Positions 24,932 to 36,833 are shown, numbered from the stretch's first letter. The stretch is 64,000 bases of DNA from Didymodactylos carnosus (GCA_905250885.1 CAJNOQ010000116.1:1-64000); one strand, 5' to 3'. Program-made: numbers and translations. Notes: generated from the sequence alone by a model not told the origin.

Positions 24932-26405
24932 CATTCTTTCTCAAAATATTTTTGTTTCTTTTTTGTTGTTGTTATTATTATTATTGTTATTTTAAAGATC
25001 AAAAATGACAAAAAAAGACTATCATCGACATTGCATTAATAACCTTAAAAATATGAAAAAAAAAACGGGTGAATCGTGTACAATTACTTTTTTGTTATTA
25101 TTATTTTACTTATTATTTTACGCTTTTTTTGTTATATTTTGTTTTGTCTTTACGTTTTTACTATTGAGACTATAAGTCAAACAAGAAACTCAATTTTTTT
25201 TCTTGTAAACTTATTTGTGTTATAGGTAATTTTGCGAATCTCTCTATTGTTATTGTTATTTGTTGTTGACAATTTTTTTTTACAGTGTCTGCAAGTGTTC
25301 TTGTTTCTGCTGGAGGAATAAACCACTTGTGTATTTTTATGTGCATTTTTTTCCATGGTTTTAAAACAGTTATATACTTTTTCTAAAAAGTTACTCAGTG
25401 GTTAGAGTGCGATTGTTTATTTCTTTTCACCTATTTTAGCAAAATATTTTGAAAAAATACTTAGACTACATCATTTCCTATGCAAAATTTTATTGAAGAA
25501 TCACTACTGTCTGTGTTAGCTAGATTTTCTATAGACTAGCTTCACAGCATGACTGAGTGGTTTGAAAATAGTTTCGCGATGTCATCCGATCAAAGTAGGC
25601 AAGATATGATCTGAGGTTGTTAGCTGATTTCGTTTTTTGAAACAGAAACAACTACTGAAATTAATAATGCAATAACATGAATCACATTATATTCGATATA
25701 GCAAGATAGAGCGCATACATAGAAAACATTTTCGATTAGTAGAAAAAATTGAAGCCTAACGTATGTAGATGATGGCAGAGATGGAAAAAAGTTGAGCAGA
25801 AAATTGAGCTTGAGGTTTTAAAACTAACGAGGTTTTATTTCTCAGTTAAAATGTTTCCTCTTAATTTATCCGTTTTAAACGTTTTTTTGAAATTTTCTGA
25901 TGCGCTTTTCGATGAATATGAGCAATATGGGAAAAATTAAATGTGTTTAGAAAAAATTGAAGAATAGAAGAAGTGGAAGTATATCTAACTGGTCTATTGT
26001 TCCATCAGCCTTCTACTTTTCCCATTCGATCATATCCTCGTGATACTAAATTATTCTATAGTCAATTAATACACAACAGCAAAATGAAACTTAACAGAAC
26101 GAAAAAATGTAATTTCAGAAGAAAATACTGACAGTTATAAACATCATAATCAGCACATATCGAAAATAGTTTTCGTTTCTTGCGTATATATGCACCAGTT
26201 ACAGGTTTTTGGCCAGAACTCATGTATTTTGTTCATGTATTTTTGGCAAAAACCATGTCTATTTTTTTATCAAATAATCTAAGAGCATGTGTAATTAATG
26301 GTATCAATTATGTATAATACACTATTCGATTATACAAGTGAAACTTTATATAGCCCCACTAAAGAAATATACGTCAAAACCAGTCATTAGAAGTCAACGT
26401 ACATA
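24932..26405. other. 3' region of the lectin gene and intergenic DNA
   Basis: Very T-rich just after the lectin stop, consistent with a 3' UTR and polyadenylation region (aataaa at 25318-25323). No further gene or repeat boundary recognised up to the fold-back element. Confidence 0.35.
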
Positions 26406-26406
26406 C

Positions 26407-26955
26407 ATGGGACGTTCAAAAAGTTCTCGGATTGATTTTTTTTTAAAAAATTAAAAGGCGTTACAGTGTTCGAGTTGTTGTCTGTTTATAGGTCATACAG
26501 TCTTCTATCCATAGAAATTACGAGCTTTGATCGATCAAATATGTTTTTTAGAACACATTGGAACAAATGGCGCAGATTAAATAACACTAAGTATTTCGTT
26601 CATCAATTTTTTTCTTTCATTCCCCAGAACCAACCTATTTTTTTTGCAAAAGATGCGTTTTGAAATTCTCTATAAAAAACATATTAAGTGTTTTGCTACA
26701 AAATGTAAGAGTGAAAGGTTATACGTGAATAATGGTAAGAAGATATAAAATGGGCAAAACTGTAACGCACTTTATAGAGAATTCAAGTTTTATTTTAAAG
26801 CACTTTAGATATCAAGATACACTTTGTAGCAAAACACTCAATATGTTTTTTGTAGAGAATTTCCAAATGTATCTTTTGCAAAAAAAGATTGATTCTTGGC
26901 ATTACAAAGCCTTTTATTTTTAAAAAAATATGTTCAGAAACTTTTTGAATATCCT
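26407..26955. mobile_element. Fold-back, mariner-like ends (GTTCAAAAAGTT)
   Basis: The left end 'gggacgttcaaaaagttctc' is mirrored by 'aactttttgaatatcc' at the right. Further in, 'gttttgctacaaaatgta' (about 26691-26708) faces 'tacactttgtagcaaaac' (about 26818-26835), and 'agagaatttc' and 'cttttgcaaaaaaa' words are also paired. The block is therefore a nested inverted repeat. 'Ttcaaaaagtt' termini are common in mariner-type elements. No transposase frame; two short frames inside are artefacts. Confidence 0.6.
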
Positions 26956-27428
26956 ACGCACATCTACGCTGGTCACTCTCTTTAAAATTTCTTAAAAAGC
27001 TTTCATATTTCCTAAGCTATATTTATCTTCTACCCTTCTAATCATTTAAAGTGGACGAATGAATGAGCTGAATCGTTTAGAGAATGACCATATCACTTAC
27101 ACTCCTCACTCCCATCTTTATGGGCAACTATCGAGTGATATTAAAAGTTCTTTTTGCTTGTTATGCATGTACGCAATAGAATTTTGAGTGAGCATGATGT
27201 TTATATTTATTCGTTTCACAGGACATGGCCGTTGTTTGTTCTTTAGAAAATAGAATAAGGTCGTTTAGACAAGAATAAGACGTTATCAAGTGGATATATA
27301 AATATATACACCTTTATATTTACTACATATAATAACTTGTCTATTTAACTTTTATTATAGATATGCAATAAGTGCATCTCAATCAATTACTTTTACAAAG
27401 TAAAAATCATTCCATATATCATCATTTT

Positions 27429-29027
27429 ATGCAGAAAATGTCAGCTAAAACTATCAATCATATTATAACACCGGAAGCTATTGAATTTCTTAAATCACTA
27501 CATCTTAAATTTAACTCTGAACGTCAAAATCTTCTACAAAAACGTCTAGAACGTGAAAAAGAATTCGAAAATGGTGTATTACCAAACTTTTTACCAAAAT
27601 CAAAAGACATATTATCTGATTGGAAAGTAGCATCAACACCAACTGATTTAGAAGATCGACGTGTAGAAATAACAGGTCCCGTAGAACGTAAAATGATTTG
27701 TAATGCATTGAATAGTGGTGCAAATGTATTTATGGCCGATTTTGAAGATTCTCTATCACCAACATGGACCAACATCATTGATGGTCAAATAAATTTGTAT
27801 GATGCTGTTAGACGTACAATTTCGTTTACATCGTCTAAAGGTAAAACATACAAGTTAACAGATGAAAAACCATTAGCGACCTTAGTTGTTAGGCCGAGAG
27901 GATGGCATTTGAATGAAATACATTTTTCTGTTGATGATGGTGAGAAGAATCTTGAGCCAATTTCAGCGAGTTTATTTGACTTTGGACTCTACTTTTTCCA
28001 TAACGTTCATGAACTTTTGAAACGAGGTAGTGGACCCTATTTCTATTTACCAAAACTTGAAAACCATTTGGAAGCACGTTTATGGAATAATGTATTTAAT
28101 TATGCTCAAGATAAATTAAATATTAAACGTGGTACAATACGTGCAACAATTTTAATTGAGACAATATTAGCTGCATATGAAATGGAAGAAATACTTTTTG
28201 AATTAAAAGATCATGCATCTGGTTTGAACGCTGGTAGATGGGATTATTTGTTTAGTTGTATAAAGAAATTTCCAAGACAATTTGTATGGCCCGATCGTCA
28301 GTACTTAACAATGACGCTACCATTTATGCGTACGTATACCCATCTATTAGTTGATACATGTCATAAACATCAAGCACACGCCATTGGTGGTATGTCAGCG
28401 TTTATTCCAACTAGAAAAGATTTCCAAATTAATGAAGTTGCTTTTGCAAAAGTGCGTGACGATAAACAACGAGAATCGGAAGATGGTTTTGATGGGACAT
28501 GGGTAGCACATCCTGATTTGGTCCAAGTAGCAAAAGGCATATTTGATCGTGCACTTAATGGTAAACTAAATCAAAAACATCATCAACGTACTAATATCAT
28601 ACTTAATACGAAAGATTTATTTAATTTTCATGTACCAGAAGGCAAAATTAGTGAACAAGGTTTACGAAATAATATTAATGTTGCATTACAATATATTCAA
28701 AATTGGATACATGGCACTGGTGCTGTAGCGATTAATAATTTAATGGAAGATGCAGCAACAGCTGAAATATCCCGAGCACAAATATGGCAATGGATTCAAC
28801 ATCAAACAAAACTATGTGATAATGGAAAAATTATAACAAAAGAGTTATATCAAGAATACTGCGCTGAAGAAATAAAAAAATTAGAGGAACACATATCATA
28901 CAGTAAAGCAAAAATGATTTTAGATGAACTCGTTTTAAATGATTCATTTATTCCATTTTTAACGTTGATTGCTTACAAATATTTAGATTCAAATACTGAT
29001 ATTGGATCATTGCGATCATCCATATGA
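27429..29027 (+). CDS. Malate synthase A, intron-free, 532 aa
   Basis: Condenses glyoxylate with acetyl-CoA to malate, the second glyoxylate-cycle enzyme. The start chosen is the first in-frame ATG (27429); an upstream GTG frame lacks family features. It spans the TIM-barrel family signatures: [40 protein letters not shown] (R157), ILIETI (E244), GRWDY (D272), [22 protein letters not shown] and [14 protein letters not shown] (D441, the expected catalytic base). The Arg, Glu/Asp (Mg2+) and Asp residues are all kept. Length equals bacterial and plant isoform A (about 530-550). The C-terminus is SSI, not a standard SKL peroxisome signal. Single exon while most neighbours are split. No isocitrate lyase lies in the window. 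Malate synthase is absent from most animals but known from bdelloids, nematodes and cnidarians. A TTATTATAG acceptor-like site lies at 27352-27360. Confidence 0.95.
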   Translation: MQKMSAKTINHIITPEAIEFLKSLHLKFNSERQNLLQKRLEREKEFENGVLPNFLPKSKDILSDWKVASTPTDLEDRRVEITGPVERKMICNALNSGANVFMADFEDSLSPTWTNIIDGQINLYDAVRRTISFTSSKGKTYKLTDEKPLATLVVRPRGWHLNEIHFSVDDGEKNLEPISASLFDFGLYFFHNVHELLKRGSGPYFYLPKLENHLEARLWNNVFNYAQDKLNIKRGTIRATILIETILAAYEMEEILFELKDHASGLNAGRWDYLFSCIKKFPRQFVWPDRQYLTMTLPFMRTYTHLLVDTCHKHQAHAIGGMSAFIPTRKDFQINEVAFAKVRDDKQRESEDGFDGTWVAHPDLVQVAKGIFDRALNGKLNQKHHQRTNIILNTKDLFNFHVPEGKISEQGLRNNINVALQYIQNWIHGTGAVAINNLMEDAATAEISRAQIWQWIQHQTKLCDNGKIITKELYQEYCAEEIKKLEEHISYSKAKMILDELVLNDSFIPFLTLIAYKYLDSNTDIGSLRSSI

Positions 29028-29718
29028 TCTAGTATCGATTATTCAGTTTAAAGAATTGATCAACATTGATAGAAAAAATCTTGTAGAAAAACGATAAATC
29101 AGATAATATCTGTACTTGTATTCTAATCAATAAATTTTCGAGTTGATTGAAAAAGTTGGCCCTCATCAGAATTTTAAATGAGACCATATGAACTTTGTCT
29201 ATTATGAAAATCATACATGTGTTATTTGAACAAATATGTAAACATATATTGTGTAATCGGATCCTGAGAGAAAGGTTCTGGACCTATGAAAGAGCAATTA
29301 ACTATCCAGTTTGACTTATGAGCAGCAACAGAAAGTGAAAGTATTTATCTAGTCTTCAGAGGAGACGCTGACAACAATTATAGAGATTATTTATGTCGTT
29401 AAGAATCGAAAGCAATGGTATCAAGACGCCATCAAAGTTTTCTCGATTTAAGACTACTTTCTGTTGTTTTCCTTTTTTTTCTTAAAAACACTGTTCGCGC
29501 GAAGTTGAACATTTCTTTAGAAATCTAAGTCAACTCTAATCGAGTTGTAATTGGCTGGCTTTAGTTGTGACATTTCATCATCTTTTCTATTCACAATCAT
29601 GGTTATCACCGTCATACCTATCACAGTTTATATCTGTAGTACGACAATTTATTTCGAAATATGTTGATAGGAACTTATTTTAATTTAAAATGTACTTTTT
29701 ATTTTCTGTTGATGATGT
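29028..29718. other. Intergenic, nothing recognised
   Basis: 3' flank of malate synthase followed by AT-rich DNA up to the nested hAT-like element. Confidence 0.4.
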
Positions 29719-29726
29719 ATCTACGC

Positions 29727-30615
29727 CAGAGTTGGAACCGGCTGAATTTTTCCTAACCGAACCGGACCGACCAGTTTACCGGCCGGTTTAATGCGTGGTT
29801 CAACCGGCAGAAAATCGAACGGTTCAATTTTGAAGTTGAATCGGTAAAAAACCGCCGATTCCATAGCAGATTAAAGTCCAGATTTTGTAAAAAGTCGATT
29901 TTTTGCAGAAAGCTAAGCTTGTGTATTTTCAAAATCTCCCAGTTCTGGTTATTTCAGTATTAACGTGAGGTACTGACAAGGGGGAAATAGCGGACTCCTA
30001 TGGACTCTTATAGACTTCTATGGATTGCTGGAATCCCATGGACTCCTGGACTTCAGGAGTCCATGGGAGTCCAGGAGTCCATAAAAGTCCATAGGAATCC
30101 AGGAGTCCGCTATTTCCCCCTTGGGTACTGAGCACGAAGTTCAACCCAATACGAAACGAAGAAAAATTCACGGGCTAATTTCTGATGATGTATGAAACTC
30201 AGTAGGAAAAAGAATATAGATTAATCACATTTTAATGAAGAAAAAAAACTTTTTTTTTCGAGCTAATTTTTCATGAAGAAGGAAATTTTTTCGGACGAAT
30301 GTTTTCGAAATGGGAAAGAAAATAATGGGAGAAAATTTTAACCTATGTTCATCTATATCCGAAATTAGCCAGTGATAGGATAAGTATAAAATGAATTAAT
30401 AGATCATTTTTGGATCTACTGCCTTTTTTCAATCTCCCTTGGGCGATTTCAGTTAACATCTCGAACTTTTGTCGTACAGTATTCATATTTCGCTTGTGAT
30501 TCGAAACCGGCAGCAAACCGTGTGATTAAACTGTTAAAAAAATCGCTGTTAACCGGTCGATTGAAAAGTACCGATAACTGATCAACCGGCCAGTCCCGTA
30601 CCGGTTCTAACTCTG
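29727..30615. mobile_element. hAT-like non-autonomous element with CAGAGTTGGAACCGG ends
   Basis: Left end CAGAGTTGGAACCGG, right end CCGGTTCTAACTCTG, inverted with one mismatch. Sub-terminal ACCGGCCGGT-type words occur at both ends. Flanking octamers ATCTACGC (29719-29726) and ATCTGCAC (30616-30623) match at 6 of 8 positions, consistent with an old 8-bp target duplication. No transposase. A younger MITE sits inside it (29977-30123). Without that insert the element is about 735 bp. Confidence 0.6.
29977..30123. mobile_element. Nested 147-bp hAT-type MITE with perfect 8-bp duplication
   Basis: An almost continuous palindrome: CAAGGGGGAAATAGCGGACT at the left, AGTCCGCTATTTCCCCCTTG at the right. 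The centre is made of GGACTCC/GGAGTCC units. GGTACTGA is exactly repeated at 29969-29976 and 30124-30131. It is inserted in the older hAT-like element, so it moved later. The GGACT-type core resembles the palindrome at 1-157. Confidence 0.88.
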
Positions 30616-30623
30616 ATCTGCAC

Positions 30624-31259
30624 CAATATTGTTATTCATTTGGTGTCGCACTTATCTTCACAGATGACAGTTCAACAGGTTATAAACATTTATTTACGTC
30701 ATATCAATCAGTGAATATTCGAGAATTACCGGTATCATACATCCCAGATGCATACTACTTTAAAGATATCAGAGACGCTGTTACCCTGAAACGGATTTGA
30801 TGTTTAAAATATCATGTTTAAAAGTATTTTTTCCGATAAAAATCCACGAATATAGAATATAAATTAGTAACTTTTTATAGAAAATATTACAGCATCAAGA
30901 ACAAGATCAAAGTCAACTGAAGGAAGTTGATATAATATGGATAAATCAGATACGGATGTCGATCGACTCTTTAAGCATCGAAAATTGATTTGTAAGTTAT
31001 GTCATAATTAAAAAATTTTTTCATAAAATCCTCTACAAACCGTACCCATATGAAGCGTTGACTCATTTTTTTTTATGCAAATCATTGTTTAAACATATGA
31101 GTATAAAGCAGGCGTATGAGCCCCTGAAGAGTTTGAATTATGTTGTTGAATTTCATAAAGTTCAAAGGCATAAAATTAAACTAAATTGGCGCTTATCATG
31201 ATTCATTGTTAACTTTTTTGCTTTAAAAACTTAAGTTGACTGAATCTAAATTCTAAATA
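30624..31259. other. Short exon-like traces upstream of a small gene
   Basis: After an acceptor-like TTCACAG (ends about 30662) an open frame reads SSTGYKHLFTSYQSVNIREL, then PVSYIPDAYYFKDI, to a TGA near 30800. A second acceptor-like TTACAG (about 30892) precedes HQEQDQSQLKEVDIIW. I cannot join them into a convincing gene or name a family. They may be remnants of a gene interrupted near the hAT-like element. Confidence 0.2.
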
Positions 31260-31550
31260 ATGACTAACATAGGATTTTTACTATTCTTATTCGCTCTCTG
31301 TGGTTGTGCAGTCGTCGTCACAACTCTCATTGGTGGATTATGGTTCATCTGTTTTTATTTACAACCTGGTCGTCATCCACCTATAAAACGTATGCCATTT
31401 TATCGTGAACAATTTGAAAAAGATCGTGATCCAACAAATATTTTAGATGATGATTTGCCACCGATTAAAAAAATATACGAACAGCAACAAATGAGAAATA
31501 ATCATCCAAAAAATGGTCAAAGTAAAACTCATAGTTGTCATCAATATTAG
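31260..31550 (+). CDS. Small single-pass membrane protein, 96 aa
   Basis: Single-exon frame. Residues 5-34 form one hydrophobic segment (FLLFLFALCGCAVVVTTLIG, then GLWFICFYL). A proline/basic juxtamembrane stretch (QPGRHPPIKR) and a charged, likely cytosolic, tail ending in HSCHQY follow. The first hydrophobic half could instead be a signal peptide, but there is no obvious cleavage site before the second half. Gly/Cys residues in the helix suggest packing or acylation. Family unknown. The ATG follows directly on an AT-rich leader. The stop is followed by an A-run and AATAA-type signals within 50 bp. The tail's ordered codon use, with no low-complexity bias, supports a real gene, but this remains moderate. 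Confidence 0.5.
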   Translation: MTNIGFLLFLFALCGCAVVVTTLIGGLWFICFYLQPGRHPPIKRMPFYREQFEKDRDPTNILDDDLPPIKKIYEQQQMRNNHPKNGQSKTHSCHQY

Positions 31551-33169
31551 AAAAAAAAACAGCCGTTCATCGTCAAATCAAGAATAATTGAAAATAATCA
31601 TTAATTTTCACTGAAAATTAGGGAAGTTCGTGGTACAACAATTAGCGATGAATGTAGATAAAAAAAATGATCTCTAAAACTTTTGAAATTGAACCTTAAT
31701 CCATCTGTACCATCAACACTATTCTTTATAGAATTTGATTGCATTCTATTTTAGATTGCTTTTACTGTTTTTTAGCTAGAGAGAGACCAATCATAATCAA
31801 ATAATATTTTGTAGTTCATGCACTCTGTCGAAAAACCTTGGGAGAAAAGTTGAATAGAATGTATGTTAAGCGTGAATCTTATTAGACTTTCGTGAAAATA
31901 AATGGACAACTGCCTTTTCTGCACATTGACCAAACAGAAGTATTCCTAGTGTTGATTTCTTCTTGCACGTTTCACAAACAATTCTCTTTTGTAACTAAAT
32001 GATATATCAGTATTACTACAAACAGACTGAGTTTGTCGTCATATACAGAAATTTTAACACTTGCTTATTGAACTTGTGTATACTTGACCTACACACGCTG
32101 TATACACGTTCCGTCCAAAAGACAGATTCTAATTTTTACAAATGGCTTGTCGGATCTATACACGAATAAACGAAGATGAAGATACTTATGTCAGAAACGT
32201 ACGTAATTTTGCAATCAAACATTGGTCATTTTTTTACTTCGAATGTTAAGGCAATATACTGCTGCGGAATATAATTCTTCACAGGGCAGCAGTAAGTAGT
32301 TGGTGCCCTTGATATTTTTTTCAGGAAGGGTAATTGCCCCTCTGCATAATTTAATACGCATAATTCTGAGATTTGGTGGGTTCTACGCAGGTTGATGTTA
32401 ATAAAAATGTGTTACTAATATCATTTAGTAGTAACAGAATGCATTGTTTCTGGAACGTACGAGAAAGGTTAATATTGTTTTTGAATTGCTCTACATTTGT
32501 TTCATCACCTGTTTAGTATCGTTTTTATAGAGATGTCCCTTTCTTTCATCATTACAATTGATTTCCGCCTATCTACAAGTAAGAGGAACTGATAGTTAAA
32601 TGTTTACTTGAAGAAAAAAAGTCATCGCGAGCCAACCTAGTAGTTCCTGATATGGATCAATTGATTGTGTGATTTATATACACACAGAAATGAACGGGAT
32701 TTGTTTTCTTAGATAAATTTTTTCGACGAGTGAGTGGCACATTCTATCAACAATTATGTGTCATTTATTTATATTTGATTTGATGTATATCATATCAAAA
32801 ATGAAACTATATTTTAATAAATTACAACAATGCACAGGTTAAGCAAATAAATAAACTAAAAGAATTTAAAGTTACGGTGCTTGTGATGTAATCAATATAT
32901 ATATGTGGATTTTTCAAACGTTCTGTTGTTTCAATATATTTTTTGTCTTTTTCTAGACACTCTATTCAAACAAAAAACCATAGTAACTTTCCTTCTCCTT
33001 TTCGTCGTCTTTATACGAAGAGTATAATGATGATGGTTACACTACATACAATATAGAATATAAATTCTTAATTTATTTCCATTTAATAGTAAGACATTTC
33101 GTAGTTAAAACTCTTGAAAACAAAAGTAACTTCTCTAAGATAAGATTGATATTCAGTAATATAATTAAT
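31551..33169. other. Intergenic, nothing recognised
   Basis: AT-rich sequence between two plus-strand genes. No frame with family features and no clear terminal repeats. The last few hundred bases should hold the promoter of the ARM-TIR-SAM gene. Confidence 0.4.
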
Positions 33170-36100
33170 ATGAATCAGAATAATATTGTCGATTTGTCTC
33201 AATATTCTTCGCTCAGTGTGGAGCAATTTGAAAATAATCCATCGTTTTCTCGTGATTTATTACAAAATTTAGGTCTATATTCTCAATATGATATTCCCAC
33301 TCTCGTTCAATCATTACCAAAACGTATGCATAATTTAACAAAAGATATTTTGAATATTTGGTCATCTGTCAAACGTGAATTAACACCCAATGAACTCAAA
33401 TATTTGGATCTTATTTCAGTAATTGAACTAAAAATGGCAGATATGATACAAGTTCTTGAAAAAAATATTGTCGATAAAATTCGAGACATTCTCTTTCCAA
33501 CGCCGATTATTGAAGCTCTAACTACTTGTGTAACATACATACGAGATGAATATGTTGGTGATCGTACAAATAAAATTCTTTTCTACATTATACATATGTT
33601 AGATGCACGTATATTAGTTCATCGTTTATGCTATCAAACTTTAATAACACAACCAGATGATTTATATGATGAAATTACACGGTGTATAACACATAAACAT
33701 TCTAAAACTTATCTAAAAAGTAGTATCAGTAATTTTTCATGCACTCTGGAAAAATCATTAACAACTGAAAATAACAATTTTGATTATCTTCATTTATTTT
33801 TCATTGGATGTTGTACATATTTCTACAGTTTATATAAACCTCAACCACAAACTATACCGATTGATAATGATAAATACATCTATCTTTATTGTAAATATTT
33901 TCGTACACTCATCTCACAAACAGATTATTCATCAAATGAAAATATTATTTATTGTCTTCGTGGTGTGATGGCTTTGTTAACAAATCGTATTTCAATTGAT
34001 TATTGGTTAACTATTATTAATCAAGCATTCCTTGAACCCGATGATACAATGGTACAAGCAAGAAATCCGTTTAATATTCATTTTTTTATATGTATAAGTG
34101 AACTGTTAAATAATGACAACTTAATTAAAAAAATTGTTGATACATGGTCAAATAATGTAACACGTTTACTTGATATAACAATGGTGTTTTTAAACAATTT
34201 ATGTGTTGCCGATAATGATACAAATCAGGTTGTTGATTTATTGAAGAATTCACCACATTACGTTAAAATACTCATTAAATATATTAATGTGCCATATGAT
34301 CGTCTAAGATTAATGGCATTTTTTGTTCTCGCTGAAATTATTCTTCTCAAAGATTTGAAAACAATACCAAATATCGCTGAAAAATTAACACATCTTGTTT
34401 TTGAATTTATCCAAAAGGCTGCTGATAGTCCAAAAAGACGCTATAATGGTATCCCATTTGAACTCCTGTTGAAATCATTATTAACATTTATTGAACAGGA
34501 TGTAGTTAAAAAAGAAATAATACCTTACATTGATCTTATTATTGATTATATTATCCAGAAACGTGAGTTTTCTGCGTTGAAAATTATACGTAAATTGTCT
34601 TTATCGACTGAATTAGCCGATATATTGAATCAAAACCAAAAATTATCAGAAATATTAAATAATCCCAAAAAATATTTTGATGGTAACGAAAAGCATAATA
34701 AAATTATTGAAGAAATTCGATACCAATTAAAAGTATTACCGTTCGAACACCAAGAAAATGAAAATAAACAGGAAGAACAACAACGAAGACAACAGGCATT
34801 ATTAACTGATTCAGGAAGTAAGTTAATAAATATTACCCGTCTGCTCTTCTGATAGTCTGACAGCTGCTGAAAAAAATATCGCTTTAATACGCGCTTAATG
34901 GTCAGTGTCAAAAGTTCAAAATTCGAAAAAGTCTCATTAATTTTGGTAAAGATATTTTTCTAATCACAAATCTAGACCGAATATCAAAAATTGAGCTCTA
35001 TCAGCCTCTAGCCACATGTGTCAGCTTCAATTTAAGACCTTCCCGAGCTCTCTGCGATGTTTCATTACAGAGAAGTCTGGAAACTACGAAATGATGTTAA
35101 GGTGAAAGTCGCTTTCGAGATAGAGTGGCGCCAGTATCTGATGCATGTTTTAGGGCTTTCAGCAAAACTCTCATAACTCTTGATCAGAACATCATTCCGA
35201 GCTGGGAAATATCTCATTATGATCAGACATGTTCGCTCTATTTTCCTATATACTAAAAGTAATTTTCGATTTGCTTTTAATCGGAAAGTAAAACTGTTTC
35301 GAAAAGCCAGCTTTTCAAGGTTTTCATAAAAATTTCTAAAAACCTCCATATCCGTTCAATGAGAGCCAAATAACATTAGATCCTGATGGTTAGATACTGT
35401 GGGCTATCTGATGATGTGCTTAGCTCAATATCGACTTTTTATAAAAAAATTATGTTTCTGACGGGGAGAGAGCTTAATTCGTGCACTTTTGTTGTATTGA
35501 GAATATATAAACGATTGGATAATATAATAATAATAACTGATTGTTTACTCATTTATTACGTACAGTAAGATATAAATGTGATCCTCATGAAGGAATTAAA
35601 ATAAACAAAATTGAGGATGATCTAAGACTTCACCGATCTGATCGTAAAAAGTAATTTTGTTTTATTATATACATTCGAGCAGTAACTAAATCGAACGTTC
35701 CACGGCGTCATGTCCTAGTATTGGCTCCTACATTCAAACTTTAAACTTCCTCTAAGAACAGAAGACTAACCTTTCTTAGAAGACCTCTATTCTGAGGATG
35801 AGTCTATACTATGTATAAAAAGAACTTCATCTTTGTGGAAATAAAGTACACACTGTTCTTTATCATTTACTTGGTTGAAATATTATGTTCACTTTATTTC
35901 CGTTCGAATAAGAATTTTTATTCTTTAATCTTGAATTAGTGAAGGTACTGTTGTAAATGCTCGTTGGATACATCAGGATCGATTTTTTTTTTATATTGAA
36001 TTTGACTGCATCTTTTATTCTATTGGAATAAATATTGTTTTTCTTTCTTCATTTTTACAGCATCAATTAGGAGCAAGAGTGATTTTCCCAAATTATTCAT

Positions 36101-36833
36101 TAGTTATTCTCATAAAGATAAAGAAATCTGTGAGACAATTGTTAATGAATTAAAAAAAGAAAAAAACTTAAAAGTATGGTTCGATACCGATAAGGTCAAA
36201 GATTATGTTATTGAAGATATAACAGCAGGCGTAAAACAATCGGATCGTATTTTACTTATGTTAAGTGATCACTATGTTAAATCAGATTATTGTAGACGTG
36301 AAGTGAAGTTTTCTGAAAGTCACAATAAAATATTAATGCCATGTATTATTCAAAAAAATTTTCGTGTTACTAATTACGACTGGCTTAATTTCATCCTAGA
36401 AGATAAATTCGTATATTCTTTTCATAAAGACAATCCACCGTATACATTAACATTAACCAGACTAATAAGCCATATTAACGACACAAACAATAATGAGATA
36501 GATAATACATCATTAACTGTAGATTCTCCTAATACATCGATCAGTGTTACAATTAATAAAAAGAGAACGAGTAATTATTTGATGAAACACCTGGCTGCGT
36601 GGAATTCAACGGATATATGGGAATGGTGTATGGATAATAAATTAGATAATTGGACAAAATCTTTACGTCATTATGATGGAGAAGCATTACTAGAATTAAG
36701 TAAACTCATTAACAAGGACAGAAAACTAAAAAATATTTGTCTGAACAGTCAAATAAACGTATTTGATGTTGCGCTATTTAAAAGTGCAATGAAAAAAATT
36801 CAGTTAAAAAATGATAACAACAATCAAGCATAA
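33170..36833 (+). CDS. ARM/HEAT-repeat, TIR and SAM domain protein, 806 aa
   Basis: Two exons: 33170-34817 and 36061-36833, joined in frame across a GTAAGT..ACAG intron of 1243 bp. The start is the first ATG (MNQNNIVDLSQ). Residues about 1-490 are alpha-helical, Leu/Ile-rich repeats of ARM/HEAT type (for example RLRLMAFFVLAEIILL), then an Asp/Gln/Arg-rich linker (QENENKQEEQQRRQQ). The TIR domain starts near 556 (KLFISYSHKDKEICETI, VWFDTD, SDRILLMLSDHYVKSDYCRRE) and runs to about 690. Glu630 in CRREV aligns with the NADase glutamate of SARM1, so NAD+ cleavage is plausible. The C-terminus (about 725-800) looks like a SAM domain (WNSTDIWEWCMDNKLDNW, then DGEALLELSKLI). The order differs from SARM1 (ARM-SAM-SAM-TIR). 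A role in NAD-based immunity or cell death is inference. No signal peptide or membrane span. Confidence 0.85.
34818..36060. other. Long intron of the ARM-TIR-SAM gene
   Basis: About 1.2 kb, some twenty times the usual intron in this window. It holds a GC-richer patch (about 35040-35370) with a 94-codon minus-strand open frame. A phrase in it (ctgggaaatatctcattatgatcag) resembles one near 63860 (ctggatatctcattctgatcaa), so it is probably an inserted repeat rather than an exon. Confidence 0.4.

Noticed and set aside
27372-27428. Upstream extension of malate synthase from a GTG
   Set aside because: It is not an ATG start and the 19 extra residues have no counterpart in the family. The ATG at 27429 gives the usual length.
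35065-35349. 94-codon minus-strand frame in the ARM-TIR-SAM intron
   Set aside because: No family features, and part of the DNA resembles sequence at the window end, so it is more likely repeat than gene.
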